Shown here: positions 1-9,161 of the stretch, in pieces
Layout of the letters: every line of letters starts with the position of its first letter
Position numbering within the stretch: the first letter of the stretch is position 1
Source of the DNA: Hyphomicrobiales bacterium
GTDB lineage: Bacteria > Pseudomonadota > Alphaproteobacteria > Rhizobiales > JAJFHB01
Length of the DNA: 64,000 nt
Assembly: GCA_021775755.1 (NCBI GenBank)
Contig: JAJFHE010000033.1
Span: 310,001-374,000, forward strand
Direction of reading: 5' to 3'
The notes under the pieces: generated by a model
Told to the model about the DNA's origin: nothing
Seen by the model: only the letters and a program-made list of their open reading frames with translations
The model's database searches: none
Translations under genes and position numbers: made by a program

Positions 1-743
1 AGTCGATCCGGCGAAGACACCTCTGCGATCAACCGATGCAGATTTACATGATCGTCCGGCATCGCGGCGCGAACGGTGCCACCGTCGAACGAGAGACCGT
101 CGGCATCGGAAAATATACGATTTGCCGCGAGATTTGCGTGCCTCAAATTGCCCGAAGCATCCATCAGGACAATTCCGTCCGCAAGCCTGTCCATCGCTTC
201 GCTCAGATCGCCGACGGTTTTCTGCATCGCCGTCAAGCGATCCCAGATACCGGCCGCGCGCTGCAGATGAGGCACGAGCGTTTTGATCGCCTTAAGCTCG
301 CCGTTCTGCATATGGCCTTGCCCGGCAGTGCGCTGCACGGAAAAACTGACGAGTTCGCGGGAATTGTGTTTCAGCGGTGCACCGGCGAAATACCGCATGC
401 CGTAGGATGACAGAAATTCCGCATAGAACGGATCATGGTCGAGTTCCGCTTCGTCCATGATGTCGTAGTCTGTGATGATGAGGCCCGGCAGCAGCGGGGT
501 TCTGAGCCGCGGATTGACCGCGTGAAACGCCTGCACATAGTCCGCATCCATGTCCGGCTCCGACGATGACGCGTAAGACCGCAACGAACCGGTTGTCTTG
601 TCGACAATCTCAAGTGTGCAGAAAACGCCGTTCAGAAGCGTGGCGAGATCCTCAAGCGGTTTAGACCACGGTACGTGGCCGCTCGCGGCGTCATAAACCG
701 CATCGACAGCCCCCAGGATGTCGTCCAACTGACCCATTGCCAT
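1..743 (-). CDS. LuxR-type one-component regulator, N-terminal part (cut by window edge)
   Basis: Only the first 247 residues are present; the gene continues past the left edge. The start is taken as ATG at 743, and a second ATG two codons on (737) is possible; neither has a strong ribosome-binding site. The visible part looks like the sensory half of LuxR-type regulators: an opening VDAVYDAASG stretch (residues 13-22), a helix LVPHLQRAAGIWDRL (156-170), and a PAS-like segment DGIVLMDASGNL (189-200). The C-terminal DNA-binding helix-turn-helix would lie outside the window, so the family call is inference from layout. It is divergent from the aminotransferase/UspA pair across about 200 bp and may regulate it; the ligand is unknown. 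Confidence 0.6.
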   Translation of the reverse strand, partial: MAMGQLDDILGAVDAVYDAASGHVPWSKPLEDLATLLNGVFCTLEIVDKTTGSLRSYASSSEPDMDADYVQAFHAVNPRLRTPLLPGLIITDYDIMDEAELDHDPFYAEFLSSYGMRYFAGAPLKHNSRELVSFSVQRTAGQGHMQNGELKAIKTLVPHLQRAAGIWDRLTAMQKTVGDLSEAMDRLADGIVLMDASGNLRHANLAANRIFSDADGLSFDGGTVRAAMPDDHVNLHRLIAEVSSPDR

Positions 744-942
744 TGAGTTTGCAGCAAAATCCCATTTAGAACAGCAAAAAAATCGTGCGTGGTCCAATGA
801 CCGAACGGCGTTTCCCGCAGCATCCGCGCGCCTGCGAGTTGCTACCGGAGGGGCTCGAGGGCAATGTAATCTCACGGCAAAACCAGTGCGGCGTGCGCCG
901 ACAAGCCACAACGCGACGCCGCATCCAGAAAGGACACTTCCA

Positions 943-2295
943 ATGGCCAAAGCCGCTTCCGCCTCGTCGAACTTCGCCGCCTCTGGCCTGCCCAAGATCG
1001 CTTGGGGGCGCGGCGCTTACGTCTACGACGCCACCGGCAAACAGTATATCGACGGCTCCGGCGGACCGGCAGCGTTTTGTCTCGGCCACGGCAATGAAGA
1101 GGTCAACGCCGCGATTACCGCGCAACTTGACCGCATCGCGCACGGCTACCGCTATCTCTTTACGAGCGACCCACTGGAAGAGATGACCGCGCGCATCACC
1201 AAACTGACGGACGAGCATTTTCCCAACGCGGTCTATGTCACCGGCGGTTCCGAAGCCGTCGAATCCTGTCTCAAGATTGCCTTGCAATACTGCACGGCCA
1301 CGGGCGCTAAATCGAAGCGCCGGTTCATCGCACGCCGCCGCTCCTGGCACGGCAACACTCTGGGCGCCCTGTCGGTTTCTGAGTTCACCGAGCGCCGCGC
1401 ACCCTTTGAAGGCGCTCTGCTCGACACCATTCACATCTCGCCCGCCAACACCTACCGCCCGCCAGAAAATCTGACGCAAGAAGACCTGGCGGGAGAAGGT
1501 CTCATCCGCTTCCTCGGCGACGAGTTCGAAAGCGCAATCGACGAAGCGGGCGCGGAAACGATCGCGGCATTCATTTTCGAGCCCGTTGTCGGTGCCGCCG
1601 GCGGTGTTGTTCCGGCGCCCGACGGCTACGCCAAACGCATGCGCGAGATTTGCGACCGGCATGGCATCTTGATGATTTCGGACGAGGTTATGTGCGGCTC
1701 GGGCCGTTGCGGCACCTGGCGCGCCCTGGAACACGATGGCGTGGTGCCGGACATTATGGCAGTCGCCAAAGGCCTTGCCGGCGGTTACCAGCCGCTTGGC
1801 GCGGCGCTCTATACCGACGCGGTGAAACAGGTCATCGATGACGTTCATGGCGGCCCTCTCACCGGACACACCTTCACCGGCCACACGACAGCCTGCGCCG
1901 CCGGTGTCGCGGTGCAGGAAATCATCTACCGGGATGGGCTTGTCGCACGGGTAAAGGCCCGCGGCGCGGAGTTTATCGAGCACTTGCGTGACAGGCTTTC
2001 AGCTATCGAGGCGGTTGGCGATGTGCGCGGCCGGGGTTACTTTATCGGTGTCGAATTCGTTGCCGACCGGGCAACCAAAGCGCCGTTTCCACAAGAACGC
2101 GGCATTCACACCGCCATCGGATCGCAAGCGCTTGAACGCGGTCTCATCTGTTACCCCTGCAGCGGCAACGTCGATGGCATCGCCGGCGACACCGCGATCC
2201 TCGCCCCGCCCTACAACGCGAGCAACGGGGAACTTGAGGAGATCGCCGACAAGTTTACCGCGGCAGTCCGGTCAGTTGTCGAAACCGCAAGCTAG
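943..2295 (+). CDS. Class III (PLP-dependent) aminotransferase
   Basis: A 450-residue fold-type I transaminase that moves an amino group between an omega-amine or amino acid and a keto acid; the substrate cannot be read from sequence. It shows the PLP-site aspartate in ISDEVMCG (D247) and the Schiff-base lysine in AVAKGLAGG (K276), plus YVTGGSEAVESCLK near residue 100, typical of the family. ATG 943 is chosen over an upstream ATG at 886 because AGAAAGGA lies eight bases before it. Length is normal. It is followed 93 bp later by a universal stress protein gene, and a divergent regulator lies upstream. With the Rieske oxygenase at 3824-5002 it could form an amine-catabolic locus; that link is inference. 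Confidence 0.9.
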   Translation: MAKAASASSNFAASGLPKIAWGRGAYVYDATGKQYIDGSGGPAAFCLGHGNEEVNAAITAQLDRIAHGYRYLFTSDPLEEMTARITKLTDEHFPNAVYVTGGSEAVESCLKIALQYCTATGAKSKRRFIARRRSWHGNTLGALSVSEFTERRAPFEGALLDTIHISPANTYRPPENLTQEDLAGEGLIRFLGDEFESAIDEAGAETIAAFIFEPVVGAAGGVVPAPDGYAKRMREICDRHGILMISDEVMCGSGRCGTWRALEHDGVVPDIMAVAKGLAGGYQPLGAALYTDAVKQVIDDVHGGPLTGHTFTGHTTACAAGVAVQEIIYRDGLVARVKARGAEFIEHLRDRLSAIEAVGDVRGRGYFIGVEFVADRATKAPFPQERGIHTAIGSQALERGLICYPCSGNVDGIAGDTAILAPPYNASNGELEEIADKFTAAVRSVVETAS

Positions 2296-2388
2296 ACCAC
2301 CGGCGAGTTTATCCGGGCACGAACTTGCATCTCATCCACCAGCGGTTACCCTTGAACCCTCGATTCCCGCTATGAAAGGACCGACGTA

Positions 2389-3222
2389 ATGGCGATCAAG
2401 ACATTCCTGGTTCCGGTTGAATTGGGCAATCACCTTGCGCCAACGCTTGAAACCGCACTGCTGATGGCAAAATCCTGCGATGGCCATGTCGCGGGCATAG
2501 GCCTGGGCATTTCCTATGTTGTGGTCGGGCCGATGGGGGGCATGGTCGTGACCACTCAGGAAATCGACGAGCAGACCCCGGTTGAAGATCTGCGCAAGGC
2601 ATTTGCCGATCACATGAACGGTGCGGGCGTGCCACGTGCCGAAACGCCGGGGCCGGGCCTTGGCTGGAACTGGAGCGGCGAAGGGGTGATAACGGACGCG
2701 GAACTGGGCAGCGTCAGCCGCATTTACGATGCGGCCATCATCGGAAGGCCAGATCCCGATCTCAACGGACCGCGCATTGCGACGGTGGAAAACATTCTGT
2801 TCGAGGGTGGGCGCCCTGTTCTCATCGCGCCGCCGAAGCCCCTGCCGCAAATCGGCAAATCAATCCTCATTGCGTGGAACTGCTCAACCGAATCGGCGCG
2901 CGCGGTGTCGTTCGCCATGCCGCTGATAGAGACCGCGGACAAGGTCACTGTTCTCACCGTGGAAGGGGGCACCGTGCCGGGCCCGTCGGGCGAAGAACTG
3001 TGCAACACCCTCAAGGCCCATGGCGTCCCGGCTGAGTGCAAGTCCATGGCGGCAAGCGCTGGAAGCGTCGGCGAAACCATTCTTTCCGAAGCCGCCTCCC
3101 AGGGCAGCGATCTCATCGTCAAGGGCGCCTACACCCACAGCCGCCTGCGTCAGATGATCTTCGGCGGCCCGACATCGCACCTGCTCTATCACGCCGAGGT
3201 ACCGGTGTTCATGGCGTGTTGA
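2389..3222 (+). CDS. Universal stress protein, tandem UspA domains
   Basis: A 277-residue cytoplasmic protein with the length of a double UspA protein. The second domain is clearest: it begins at ILIAWNCSTESARAVSFAMP (about residues 160-179) and ends with the nucleotide-binding-type stretch IVKGAYTHSRLRQMIFGGPT followed by HLLYHAEVPVFMAC. The first domain (about 1-145) is more diverged. GAAAGGA precedes ATG 2389. UspA proteins bind ATP or act as stress-linked adaptors, but no specific role can be assigned. It follows the aminotransferase on the same strand and is convergent with the LysE gene, whose end lies 7 bp away. Confidence 0.88.
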   Translation: MAIKTFLVPVELGNHLAPTLETALLMAKSCDGHVAGIGLGISYVVVGPMGGMVVTTQEIDEQTPVEDLRKAFADHMNGAGVPRAETPGPGLGWNWSGEGVITDAELGSVSRIYDAAIIGRPDPDLNGPRIATVENILFEGGRPVLIAPPKPLPQIGKSILIAWNCSTESARAVSFAMPLIETADKVTVLTVEGGTVPGPSGEELCNTLKAHGVPAECKSMAASAGSVGETILSEAASQGSDLIVKGAYTHSRLRQMIFGGPTSHLLYHAEVPVFMAC

Positions 3223-3229
3223 GTGAAGC

Positions 3230-3820
3230 TCAAATGCTCGAGTAAAGCGCCAGGGCGACCACGGCGAGCATCGATACCGCCATCGCGATGTTGACGGCCC
3301 GGCTCACCCCGGCGCCGAGCGCCAGGCGCTTCAGCGTGACGCCCAGAAAGAGCCACAACGTGTGGATCGGAAGCGAGATCGACGCGAAGACCGCCGCCTT
3401 GATCAGCCCTTCAACAAGTGCGCTGTCCGGGTAAAACGGAAATCCGCTGAACAGCGTCGTCATCACCGCATAGGCCTTGGGATTTATCACCGACAGCGCG
3501 ATCCCGTTCCAGAACCTGAGCGGCCGGTCGGCTTCGCGGATGGCAACGCCGCTCCCCGTCGTCGCTATGCGCCACGCCAGATAGAGCAGATAGAGCAACG
3601 ACCCCCCGAGCAGGATGTAACGCACTGGCGGGTAGGACAGCACAAAGGCTGCAAGCCCGCTCGCCACCGCCGCCATAACAATCAACGAGCCGAGCACCAC
3701 GCCGACCATGTAGCGAAGCCCGGCCGAGAACCCGAACGCAGACCCCGCACCCGCGGTTGTCAGGACACCGGGGCCGGGCGTGATCAGCAGGAAGAACGAG
3801 GCGAGGATGAAGGAGAGCAA
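3230..3820 (-). CDS. LysE/RhtB-family amino acid exporter
   Basis: A 196-residue inner-membrane protein with about six hydrophobic segments. The N-terminal signature LITPGPGVLTTAGAG and the later VINPKAYAVMTTLFSGFP are characteristic of LysE/RhtB translocators, which export amino acids or related metabolites. The reading frame starts with TTG at 3820, three bases after the TGA of the Rieske gene and in the same frame, so the two genes are separated only by TGA and one codon. Translational coupling is likely; there is no strong ribosome-binding site of its own. The substrate is unknown and may be a product or intermediate of the neighbouring oxygenase pathway. Confidence 0.87.
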   Translation of the reverse strand: MLSFILASFFLLITPGPGVLTTAGAGSAFGFSAGLRYMVGVVLGSLIVMAAVASGLAAFVLSYPPVRYILLGGSLLYLLYLAWRIATTGSGVAIREADRPLRFWNGIALSVINPKAYAVMTTLFSGFPFYPDSALVEGLIKAAVFASISLPIHTLWLFLGVTLKRLALGAGVSRAVNIAMAVSMLAVVALALYSSI

Positions 3821-3823
3821 GGC

Positions 3824-5002
3824 TCAACCGGCCTCATACGCGCCAAGGGCGGCCCAGTACCAGTCATAGAACTGCTTGATGTAGTGCTCTTCGGCCATCA
3901 GCACGCCGTGCGCATGGGCACGCGAATGCAGTCCCTGCTGGTTCATCTCGCAGGCCTCCGCATCCTGATCGAGAACAAGCGTTGGAAACGACGTCACGTT
4001 CTCAAGATCGAAATCGCGATGCTCCAGCGTGTCGGCGGGAAACAGCCACTCCGCGTGGAGTTCGGTAAGTTCCGGGCCGAGAGGGCGCACCCGCACCACC
4101 CGCACGTAATCGACATGGGCGACAATGAACACCGACGGCAGGCTTGTGACATAGGAATGGCCCGCGTGACGCTCGGCCTCCGAAAGGCCCGGGATCGTTG
4201 CACCGTGGACCAGTCCGTCCATCGACCAGGTCTGCGCGCCCCGGCGCAGACCGCCCTTGAGGGCAGGATCATCGCTGTCGGCGTGTGCCGCGAAATTCGG
4301 ATCGTCGCGCTCACCGGTGATCAACCGTCCGTAAATCGGCACAACATCGCAAAGCTCGGGATGTATGCCTGGACAATGCAGACACTCGCTGAAATTTTCC
4401 CAAAAGACCTTCCAGTTGCACCGCACGGTTTTCTCGTAGACGTGACCCGACACCAGATCTTCCAGCGGCCAGTTGTCGAGCCGGTCGGACCCCCTGTCCG
4501 CAACCGGGCCGGACGATGCGGCTTCATCGCCTGCAAGGTTGACGAACAAGAGCCCGCGCCATTCTTTCAAGGCGACCGGGTAAAGCGGATAATCTGCCCG
4601 GTCGAACCCTTCAATGGGACTGAGCGTCGGCGTGCGTTTGAGTTCGCCGTTCAGCGCATAGGACCAAGCATGATAGGGGCAGGTCAGAAGGTCCGATTTG
4701 AGCCGGCCCTGCGCTTGCCTGCACAATACCGAACCGCGGTGGCGGCAGGTGTTGTGGAACGCTCGCAGAACGCCGGTCTCATCGCGCAGGACCACAAGGT
4801 TCTGCGTGCCGATGGTGAAGGTGCGGTAGCTGCGCGGCCCCTCAAGATCGGCGGAGCGGCACAGATAAATCCAGTTATGGCTCCATATTGAACGAAGCTC
4901 GCGCGCGTAGTGATCGGCATCGAAATAAAAGTGGCTCGGAAGCGTTTTCTCAAGTGTTGTGAGGCCGTTATAGCCCTCCGCCGGCTTGACATGGCTGGTC
5001 AT
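3824..5002 (-). CDS. Rieske non-heme iron oxygenase, alpha subunit (quaternary-ammonium type)
   Basis: A 392-residue oxygenase large subunit. The Rieske [2Fe-2S] ligands are C86-x-H88 and C108-x2-H111 (CRHRG and CPYHAW). The mononuclear iron site is in ENFSECLHCPGIHPEL, with His209 and His214 as ligands; Glu206 sits where most Rieske oxygenases have a bridging Asp, as in glycine-betaine and carnitine-type enzymes. The start is ATG 5002, preceded by GGAGC; the frame is open further upstream but lacks family similarity there. It likely hydroxylates or demethylates a quaternary or N-methylated amine and would need a separate reductase, which is not seen nearby. A LysE exporter follows immediately. 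Confidence 0.88.
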   Translation of the reverse strand: MTSHVKPAEGYNGLTTLEKTLPSHFYFDADHYARELRSIWSHNWIYLCRSADLEGPRSYRTFTIGTQNLVVLRDETGVLRAFHNTCRHRGSVLCRQAQGRLKSDLLTCPYHAWSYALNGELKRTPTLSPIEGFDRADYPLYPVALKEWRGLLFVNLAGDEAASSGPVADRGSDRLDNWPLEDLVSGHVYEKTVRCNWKVFWENFSECLHCPGIHPELCDVVPIYGRLITGERDDPNFAAHADSDDPALKGGLRRGAQTWSMDGLVHGATIPGLSEAERHAGHSYVTSLPSVFIVAHVDYVRVVRVRPLGPELTELHAEWLFPADTLEHRDFDLENVTSFPTLVLDQDAEACEMNQQGLHSRAHAHGVLMAEEHYIKQFYDWYWAALGAYEAG

Positions 5003-5166
5003 GACGCACGCTCCATCAGTGTGGCGCACAGCATACGTCCCACTGCTTCGCCGGACAACACCGACAAGGCGTGTTGGCCTTTGTACGTGCACACCAAGTT
5101 GAAGCGGGCCATACAGAAGATCGGCGCCATTAACTTGTTCGCCCGCTGCTGCCGCACCCGAACCTC

Positions 5167-5967
5167 TCAGGGACGCAGAAGCGCTAAGACCCCTGACAGA
5201 ACGGTCCCTGGATTCACGAAAATATTTCTCAGGAACCGTTCGATATTTTCCAGCCACTCCCGGCCGAAATCGTAGCCGGGCGTGCGCGCCCGGTCGCGAT
5301 CCTCGCGTTCACGGGCTTCACGTTCGCGCGCTTCTCGCTCCCTCGCCTCGCGTTCACGGGCTTCACGTGCCTCACGCCGCTCCTGTTCCCGTGCAAGCCG
5401 TTCAGCGCGGCGCCGCTCCAGATCCGCATTTCTTTCATCTTCCTGTCCTGCGTATTCAATGGCCCGCTCAAGCTCGCTTTTTCGCATCCGCAGCGACGTG
5501 ACGGTGCGCCAGATATCGTCCGCCAGTCCCTCGTTACCAAACTGCTGCGCCGCTGCATGATCGACAATCAACCCCTCAAGCAAATTGTCGATAATCTCAA
5601 TTTTCCTCTCTCTCGAGACGCTTCGGCTGCCATCTCCCGGCCTGATACGATTGATGTATCGGGCCGCAAGGTCGGGACGCTGGCCGATCATGCGACGGAT
5701 GAGCCTGTCGTCCTCGCTGGTTCCGCCTTCGACGCGGAAGGTCGCCTGATCATACTGCTCCGCCTCTTCGGCATACCGCTCCATGTCCCGGCGGGTCACC
5801 TGACCCCGTGGAATGGTCACGGTTCCGCGCGTTACACCCCCGCCGCTCTCGGCGCCCCCACCCTGGGCATAAGCCGGGCTCGCTCCAATCGGCTGCATGG
5901 CTGAGAAACAGACCGACATCAAGGCGCCCAGACAGCGGACGAGCGCGGTACGCAGTAAGAGGTGCAT
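5167..5967 (-). CDS. Exported hypothetical protein with Arg/Glu-rich coiled coil
   Basis: A 266-residue protein of unknown function. It opens with a signal peptide ending near ASPAYA-Q (about residue 35), has a glycine-rich linker, a helical middle, and then a strongly charged stretch from about residue 175 to 230 built of repeated ERRR/AREREAR units, presumably a long single helix or coiled coil. The C-terminus (FGREWLENIERFLRNIF... VLSGVLALLRP) is amphipathic. The repetitive DNA coding for the charged stretch gives spurious reading frames on the other strand. Its neighbours, a Rieske oxygenase and a TlpA protein, do not suggest a role. Confidence 0.7.
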   Translation of the reverse strand: MHLLLRTALVRCLGALMSVCFSAMQPIGASPAYAQGGGAESGGGVTRGTVTIPRGQVTRRDMERYAEEAEQYDQATFRVEGGTSEDDRLIRRMIGQRPDLAARYINRIRPGDGSRSVSRERKIEIIDNLLEGLIVDHAAAQQFGNEGLADDIWRTVTSLRMRKSELERAIEYAGQEDERNADLERRRAERLAREQERREAREAREREAREREAREREAREREDRDRARTPGYDFGREWLENIERFLRNIFVNPGTVLSGVLALLRP

Positions 5968-6078
5968 CGTGGATCCCCCAAATATCAGAGCTACATGGGT
6001 TAAGCCGTCATCATCGCTCCAGAAAGCGCCAACCGCAACACGTGCCCCCCAGATCGGGACTTGTATTGACTTTGAGGC

Positions 6079-6705
6079 TTACTCTTCCGGCGGCAAAATT
6101 TCGCCGTTGATCGCCCCCTCAACGAGGCGCACCGCATCTTCCGAGGCCCACTCGGTCGGACCGATAAGCCGGCCGATAATGCGGCCTTCGCGATCGATCA
6201 GAAACGTTGCCGGCAGCCCCCGGGCGCGCAGCTCGAACATGGCACGCGAGGTGTCATCGATATAGAGCGCAAGATTCGACGCCCCGACCTCGTCGAGGAA
6301 CTTTTGCGACACTTCCGCGCCTTTGCGGTCGACGCTCAGCGCCACAACCTCGAAGTCATCGCCGCCAAGATCGGCCTGCAACTGGTCAAGCGCCGGCATT
6401 TCGCGCCGGCACGGCGCGCACCATGTCGCCCACAGATTGAGCAGCACGACGCGGCCGCGCCAGTCGGCCATCGTGCGCTCGGTGCCGCTGGCGTCTTCAA
6501 ACGTGAACCCTTCCGCAGGTTTCCACACGGGCTTGAAGACAAAAGCCGCCATATGGCCGATGGAAAACCGCTCTTTGTTGGCAACCGCGTTGCTAACCGA
6601 GGCCTGAATCCCGTATATGGCGGCAAGCCAGAACGCGGCCGCCGCGGCGAACACCGCGAGGCTATGCGTGATCCGAAGGTTGTTTGGTCTGTTCGCCACG
6701 AACAT
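6079..6705 (-). CDS. TlpA-family thiol:disulfide oxidoreductase
   Basis: A 208-residue periplasmic thioredoxin-fold protein anchored by one N-terminal membrane segment (about residues 11-36). The active-site motif is LWATWCAPCRREMP, and the cis-proline region is ARGLPATFLIDREG. TlpA/CcmG-like proteins keep cysteines reduced for cytochrome c or cytochrome oxidase assembly; which job this one does cannot be told from context. It is divergent from argH with 55 bp between starts, a common arrangement for this gene next to argH in Rhizobiales. The start ATG at 6705 precedes a short basic N-terminus typical of a signal anchor. Confidence 0.9.
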   Translation of the reverse strand: MFVANRPNNLRITHSLAVFAAAAAFWLAAIYGIQASVSNAVANKERFSIGHMAAFVFKPVWKPAEGFTFEDASGTERTMADWRGRVVLLNLWATWCAPCRREMPALDQLQADLGGDDFEVVALSVDRKGAEVSQKFLDEVGASNLALYIDDTSRAMFELRARGLPATFLIDREGRIIGRLIGPTEWASEDAVRLVEGAINGEILPPEE

Positions 6706-6760
6706 GTTCCGTTTCCGCGTCTACCTGACAGCCACTTTAGAACTGCGATGAGGCAGCATC

Positions 6761-8143
6761 ATGAGCAACAAAATGTGGGGCGGCCGGTTCGAGACCGGGC
6801 CCAGCGAGATCATGGAGGAAATCAATGCCTCCATCACCTTCGACCAACGCTTATATGCGCAGGATATTCGCGGCTCGCAAGCCCACTGCCGCATGCTCGT
6901 CGCAACCGGCATCATCAGTGCGGAGAATGGCGAGCGGATCCTTCACGGTCTAGACACGATCCTGTCAGAGATCGAGGCTGGTGATTTCACCTTCTCACGG
7001 GCGCTCGAAGACATTCACATGAATATCGAATCGCGCCTCGCCGAGCTCATCGGGCCGGATGCCGGACGGCTGCACACGGGCCGTTCGCGCAACGATCAGG
7101 TGGCCACCGACTTCAGGCTCTATGTGCGCGACACCGTGGATACCTTCGCACAGCAGATCGCGACCCTTCAGGCTGCGCTGGCGCGCAAGGCGGATGCCCA
7201 TGCGGACACGATCCTGCCCGGCTTCACGCACCTCCAGAACGCCCAGCCGGTCACCTTTGGCCACCATTGCCTCGCCTATGTTGAAATGCTCGAGCGCGAC
7301 CGCACCCGGTTTCTCGATGCCAGGGCGCGCATGAACGAATGCCCGCTCGGCGCGGCAGCCCTTGCCGGCACGTCGTTTCCAATTGACCGGGAGATGACGG
7401 CAAAGGAGCTCGGTTTCGACCGGCCGGCGCGAAATTCCCTCGATGCCGTGGCCGACCGCGACTTCGTGCTGGAAACGCTCGCCGCGGCGGCCATCACGTC
7501 GACGCATCTGTCGCGCCTTGCGGAGGAGATTGTTTTGTGGGCAACGGCGCAGTTCCGTTTCGTGTCGCTGTCCGACAAGTTCACGACCGGCTCCTCGATC
7601 ATGCCGCAAAAGCGCAACCCGGACGCCGCCGAACTGGTGCGCGGCAAGGTCGGCCGTGTGATCGGTGCGCTCAACAGCTTGATGACGGTCATGAAAGGTC
7701 TGCCCCTCACCTATTCCAAGGACATGCAGGAAGACAAGGAACTCACGTTCGACGCCTTCTCCACGCTTTCCCTTTGTCTGGCCGCCATGACCGGCATGGT
7801 CGACGACCTGGAGCCGAATGCCGACCGCATGCACGAAGCGGCAGCCGAGGGCTTTTCAACCGCAACCGACCTTGCCGACTGGCTGGTGCGCGAACTGGGT
7901 CTGCCGTTCCGCGAAGCGCACCATATTACCGGATCGCTGGTGGCGTTGGCGGAAGGCGGCGATGTCATGCTGGATGGGTTGACCCTTGAGCAGATGCAAT
8001 CGGTGGAGCTGCGCATCACGAAAGATGTCTTCGATGTGCTGAGCGTCGACAACTCCGTCGCATCGCGCAAGAGCCTCGGCGGCACCGCGCCAGACAACGT
8101 CCGCACCGAGGCGCGGCGCTGGCTCGATCTGCGTAAGGTCTAG
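6761..8143 (+). CDS. argH: Argininosuccinate lyase
   Basis: A 460-residue cytoplasmic enzyme that splits argininosuccinate into arginine and fumarate, the last step of arginine synthesis. It opens with the family-typical [18 protein letters not shown]. It carries [14 protein letters not shown] near residue 105 and the fumarase/aspartase superfamily signature [15 protein letters not shown] near residue 277, which holds the catalytic serine loop. Length matches the family. The start is ATG 6761 after GAGGCAG. The order argH, a methyltransferase, lptM, lysA reflects the conserved argH-lptM-lysA block, here with one gene inserted. Confidence 0.98.
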   Translation: MSNKMWGGRFETGPSEIMEEINASITFDQRLYAQDIRGSQAHCRMLVATGIISAENGERILHGLDTILSEIEAGDFTFSRALEDIHMNIESRLAELIGPDAGRLHTGRSRNDQVATDFRLYVRDTVDTFAQQIATLQAALARKADAHADTILPGFTHLQNAQPVTFGHHCLAYVEMLERDRTRFLDARARMNECPLGAAALAGTSFPIDREMTAKELGFDRPARNSLDAVADRDFVLETLAAAAITSTHLSRLAEEIVLWATAQFRFVSLSDKFTTGSSIMPQKRNPDAAELVRGKVGRVIGALNSLMTVMKGLPLTYSKDMQEDKELTFDAFSTLSLCLAAMTGMVDDLEPNADRMHEAAAEGFSTATDLADWLVRELGLPFREAHHITGSLVALAEGGDVMLDGLTLEQMQSVELRITKDVFDVLSVDNSVASRKSLGGTAPDNVRTEARRWLDLRKV

Positions 8144-8162
8144 CGGCGGTACGGTGATCACC

Positions 8163-9047
8163 ATGAACCGCTACGAAAAACTGATGCAGCGCATCGGCGC
8201 TGGCAAACGGATCCTCATTGACGGCGCCACCGGCACTGAAATCGAGCGCCGCGGCGTACCACAACTGGACAATGCCTGGAACGGCGGCGGTGCCCTGAGC
8301 CATCCAGACATCCTCCAGGCGGTACACGAAGATTATGTTCGCGCGGGCGCCGAGATCGTCATTTCAAACACTTTTGCGACATCGCGGCACGCCTTGCGCG
8401 ATGCCGGTGTTGAAGACCGGTTCGAAGCACTCAACCGGCGCGGCGTCGAAATCGCCCGTGAAGCACGCGAGCGCCTGCGCAAACCCGATGTGCTCGTGGC
8501 CGGCGGCATTTCCTACTGGTCCTGGACGGGCAATCATCCACCCCTAAGCGCATTGCGCACCAGCATCGAGGAGCAGGCCGCGATCATGGCCAGCGCGGGA
8601 GCAGACCATTTGATGCTGGAAATGATGGTCGATATCGACCGGATGATGGTCACGCTCGAGGCGTCGCAGACCGCGCAATTGCCGGTTTGGGTCGGCATGT
8701 CCTGCGAGCCGGGCGAGAGCGGCGCCATGTGCCTTGAGAACGGCGATACCATGATTGATGCGCTCGCCGCAATCAGGGGCTTCGACATTCCGCTGCTCAG
8801 CATCATGCATACGCAGGTCGAATACATCGACGCCTGCCTCGACGTTGTTCAGAACCATTGGGACGGTCCGGTCGGGGTCTACGCACATTCTGCCAGGTGG
8901 ATCGGCCAGAAATGCGTCTTCGACACGATTGCGGCACCCGACTACGCCTTGCACTGCAAGCGCTGGCTGGAGCGCGGCGTTCAGGTCATCGGCGGATGCT
9001 GCGGCATGGGCGTCGGTCACATTGAGGCGCTGCGTGAAATCGTCTGA
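8163..9047 (+). CDS. Homocysteine S-methyltransferase-family protein
   Basis: A 294-residue protein of the Hcy-binding domain family, which moves a methyl group from a donor such as S-methylmethionine or a betaine to homocysteine. It has the N-terminal DGATGTEIERRG segment (about 18-29) and a C-terminal GGCCGMG motif, whose paired cysteines, together with an upstream cysteine, normally bind zinc. The start is ATG 8163; GTG 8154 in the same frame is an alternative, and neither has a strong ribosome-binding site. It begins 19 bp after argH and is probably co-transcribed with it. The methyl donor is not deducible. Confidence 0.88.
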   Translation: MNRYEKLMQRIGAGKRILIDGATGTEIERRGVPQLDNAWNGGGALSHPDILQAVHEDYVRAGAEIVISNTFATSRHALRDAGVEDRFEALNRRGVEIAREARERLRKPDVLVAGGISYWSWTGNHPPLSALRTSIEEQAAIMASAGADHLMLEMMVDIDRMMVTLEASQTAQLPVWVGMSCEPGESGAMCLENGDTMIDALAAIRGFDIPLLSIMHTQVEYIDACLDVVQNHWDGPVGVYAHSARWIGQKCVFDTIAAPDYALHCKRWLERGVQVIGGCCGMGVGHIEALREIV

Positions 9048-9063
9048 TGTGCCGCGCGACGCG

Positions 9064-9082
9064 GGCGCAACCCATTTGCGCC
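9064..9082 (+). terminator. Possible weak terminator hairpin
   Basis: A 7-bp perfect stem GGCGCAA/TTGCGCC with a five-base loop lies 17 bp after the methyltransferase stop, followed by a T-richer stretch (ATCATTTGCCTTT). The T-run is imperfect, so intrinsic termination is only a possibility; it may partly separate argH and the methyltransferase from lptM-lysA. Confidence 0.35.
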
Positions 9083-9161
9083 ATCATTTGCCTTTAGCGT
9101 GGAAATCGCGGCAAGATTGGGGTATGCATGTCGTATCATTTGAACTGAGGGAACCGGTCTC

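Noticed and set aside
766-1983. Long open frame (405 codons) on the minus strand
   Set aside because: It is antisense to the aminotransferase at 943-2295; high G+C at third positions leaves opposite frames open, and its sequence resembles no protein family.
3362-4891. 509-codon open frame on the plus strand
   Set aside because: Antisense to the LysE and Rieske genes; composition rich in Arg and Pro typical of shadow frames.
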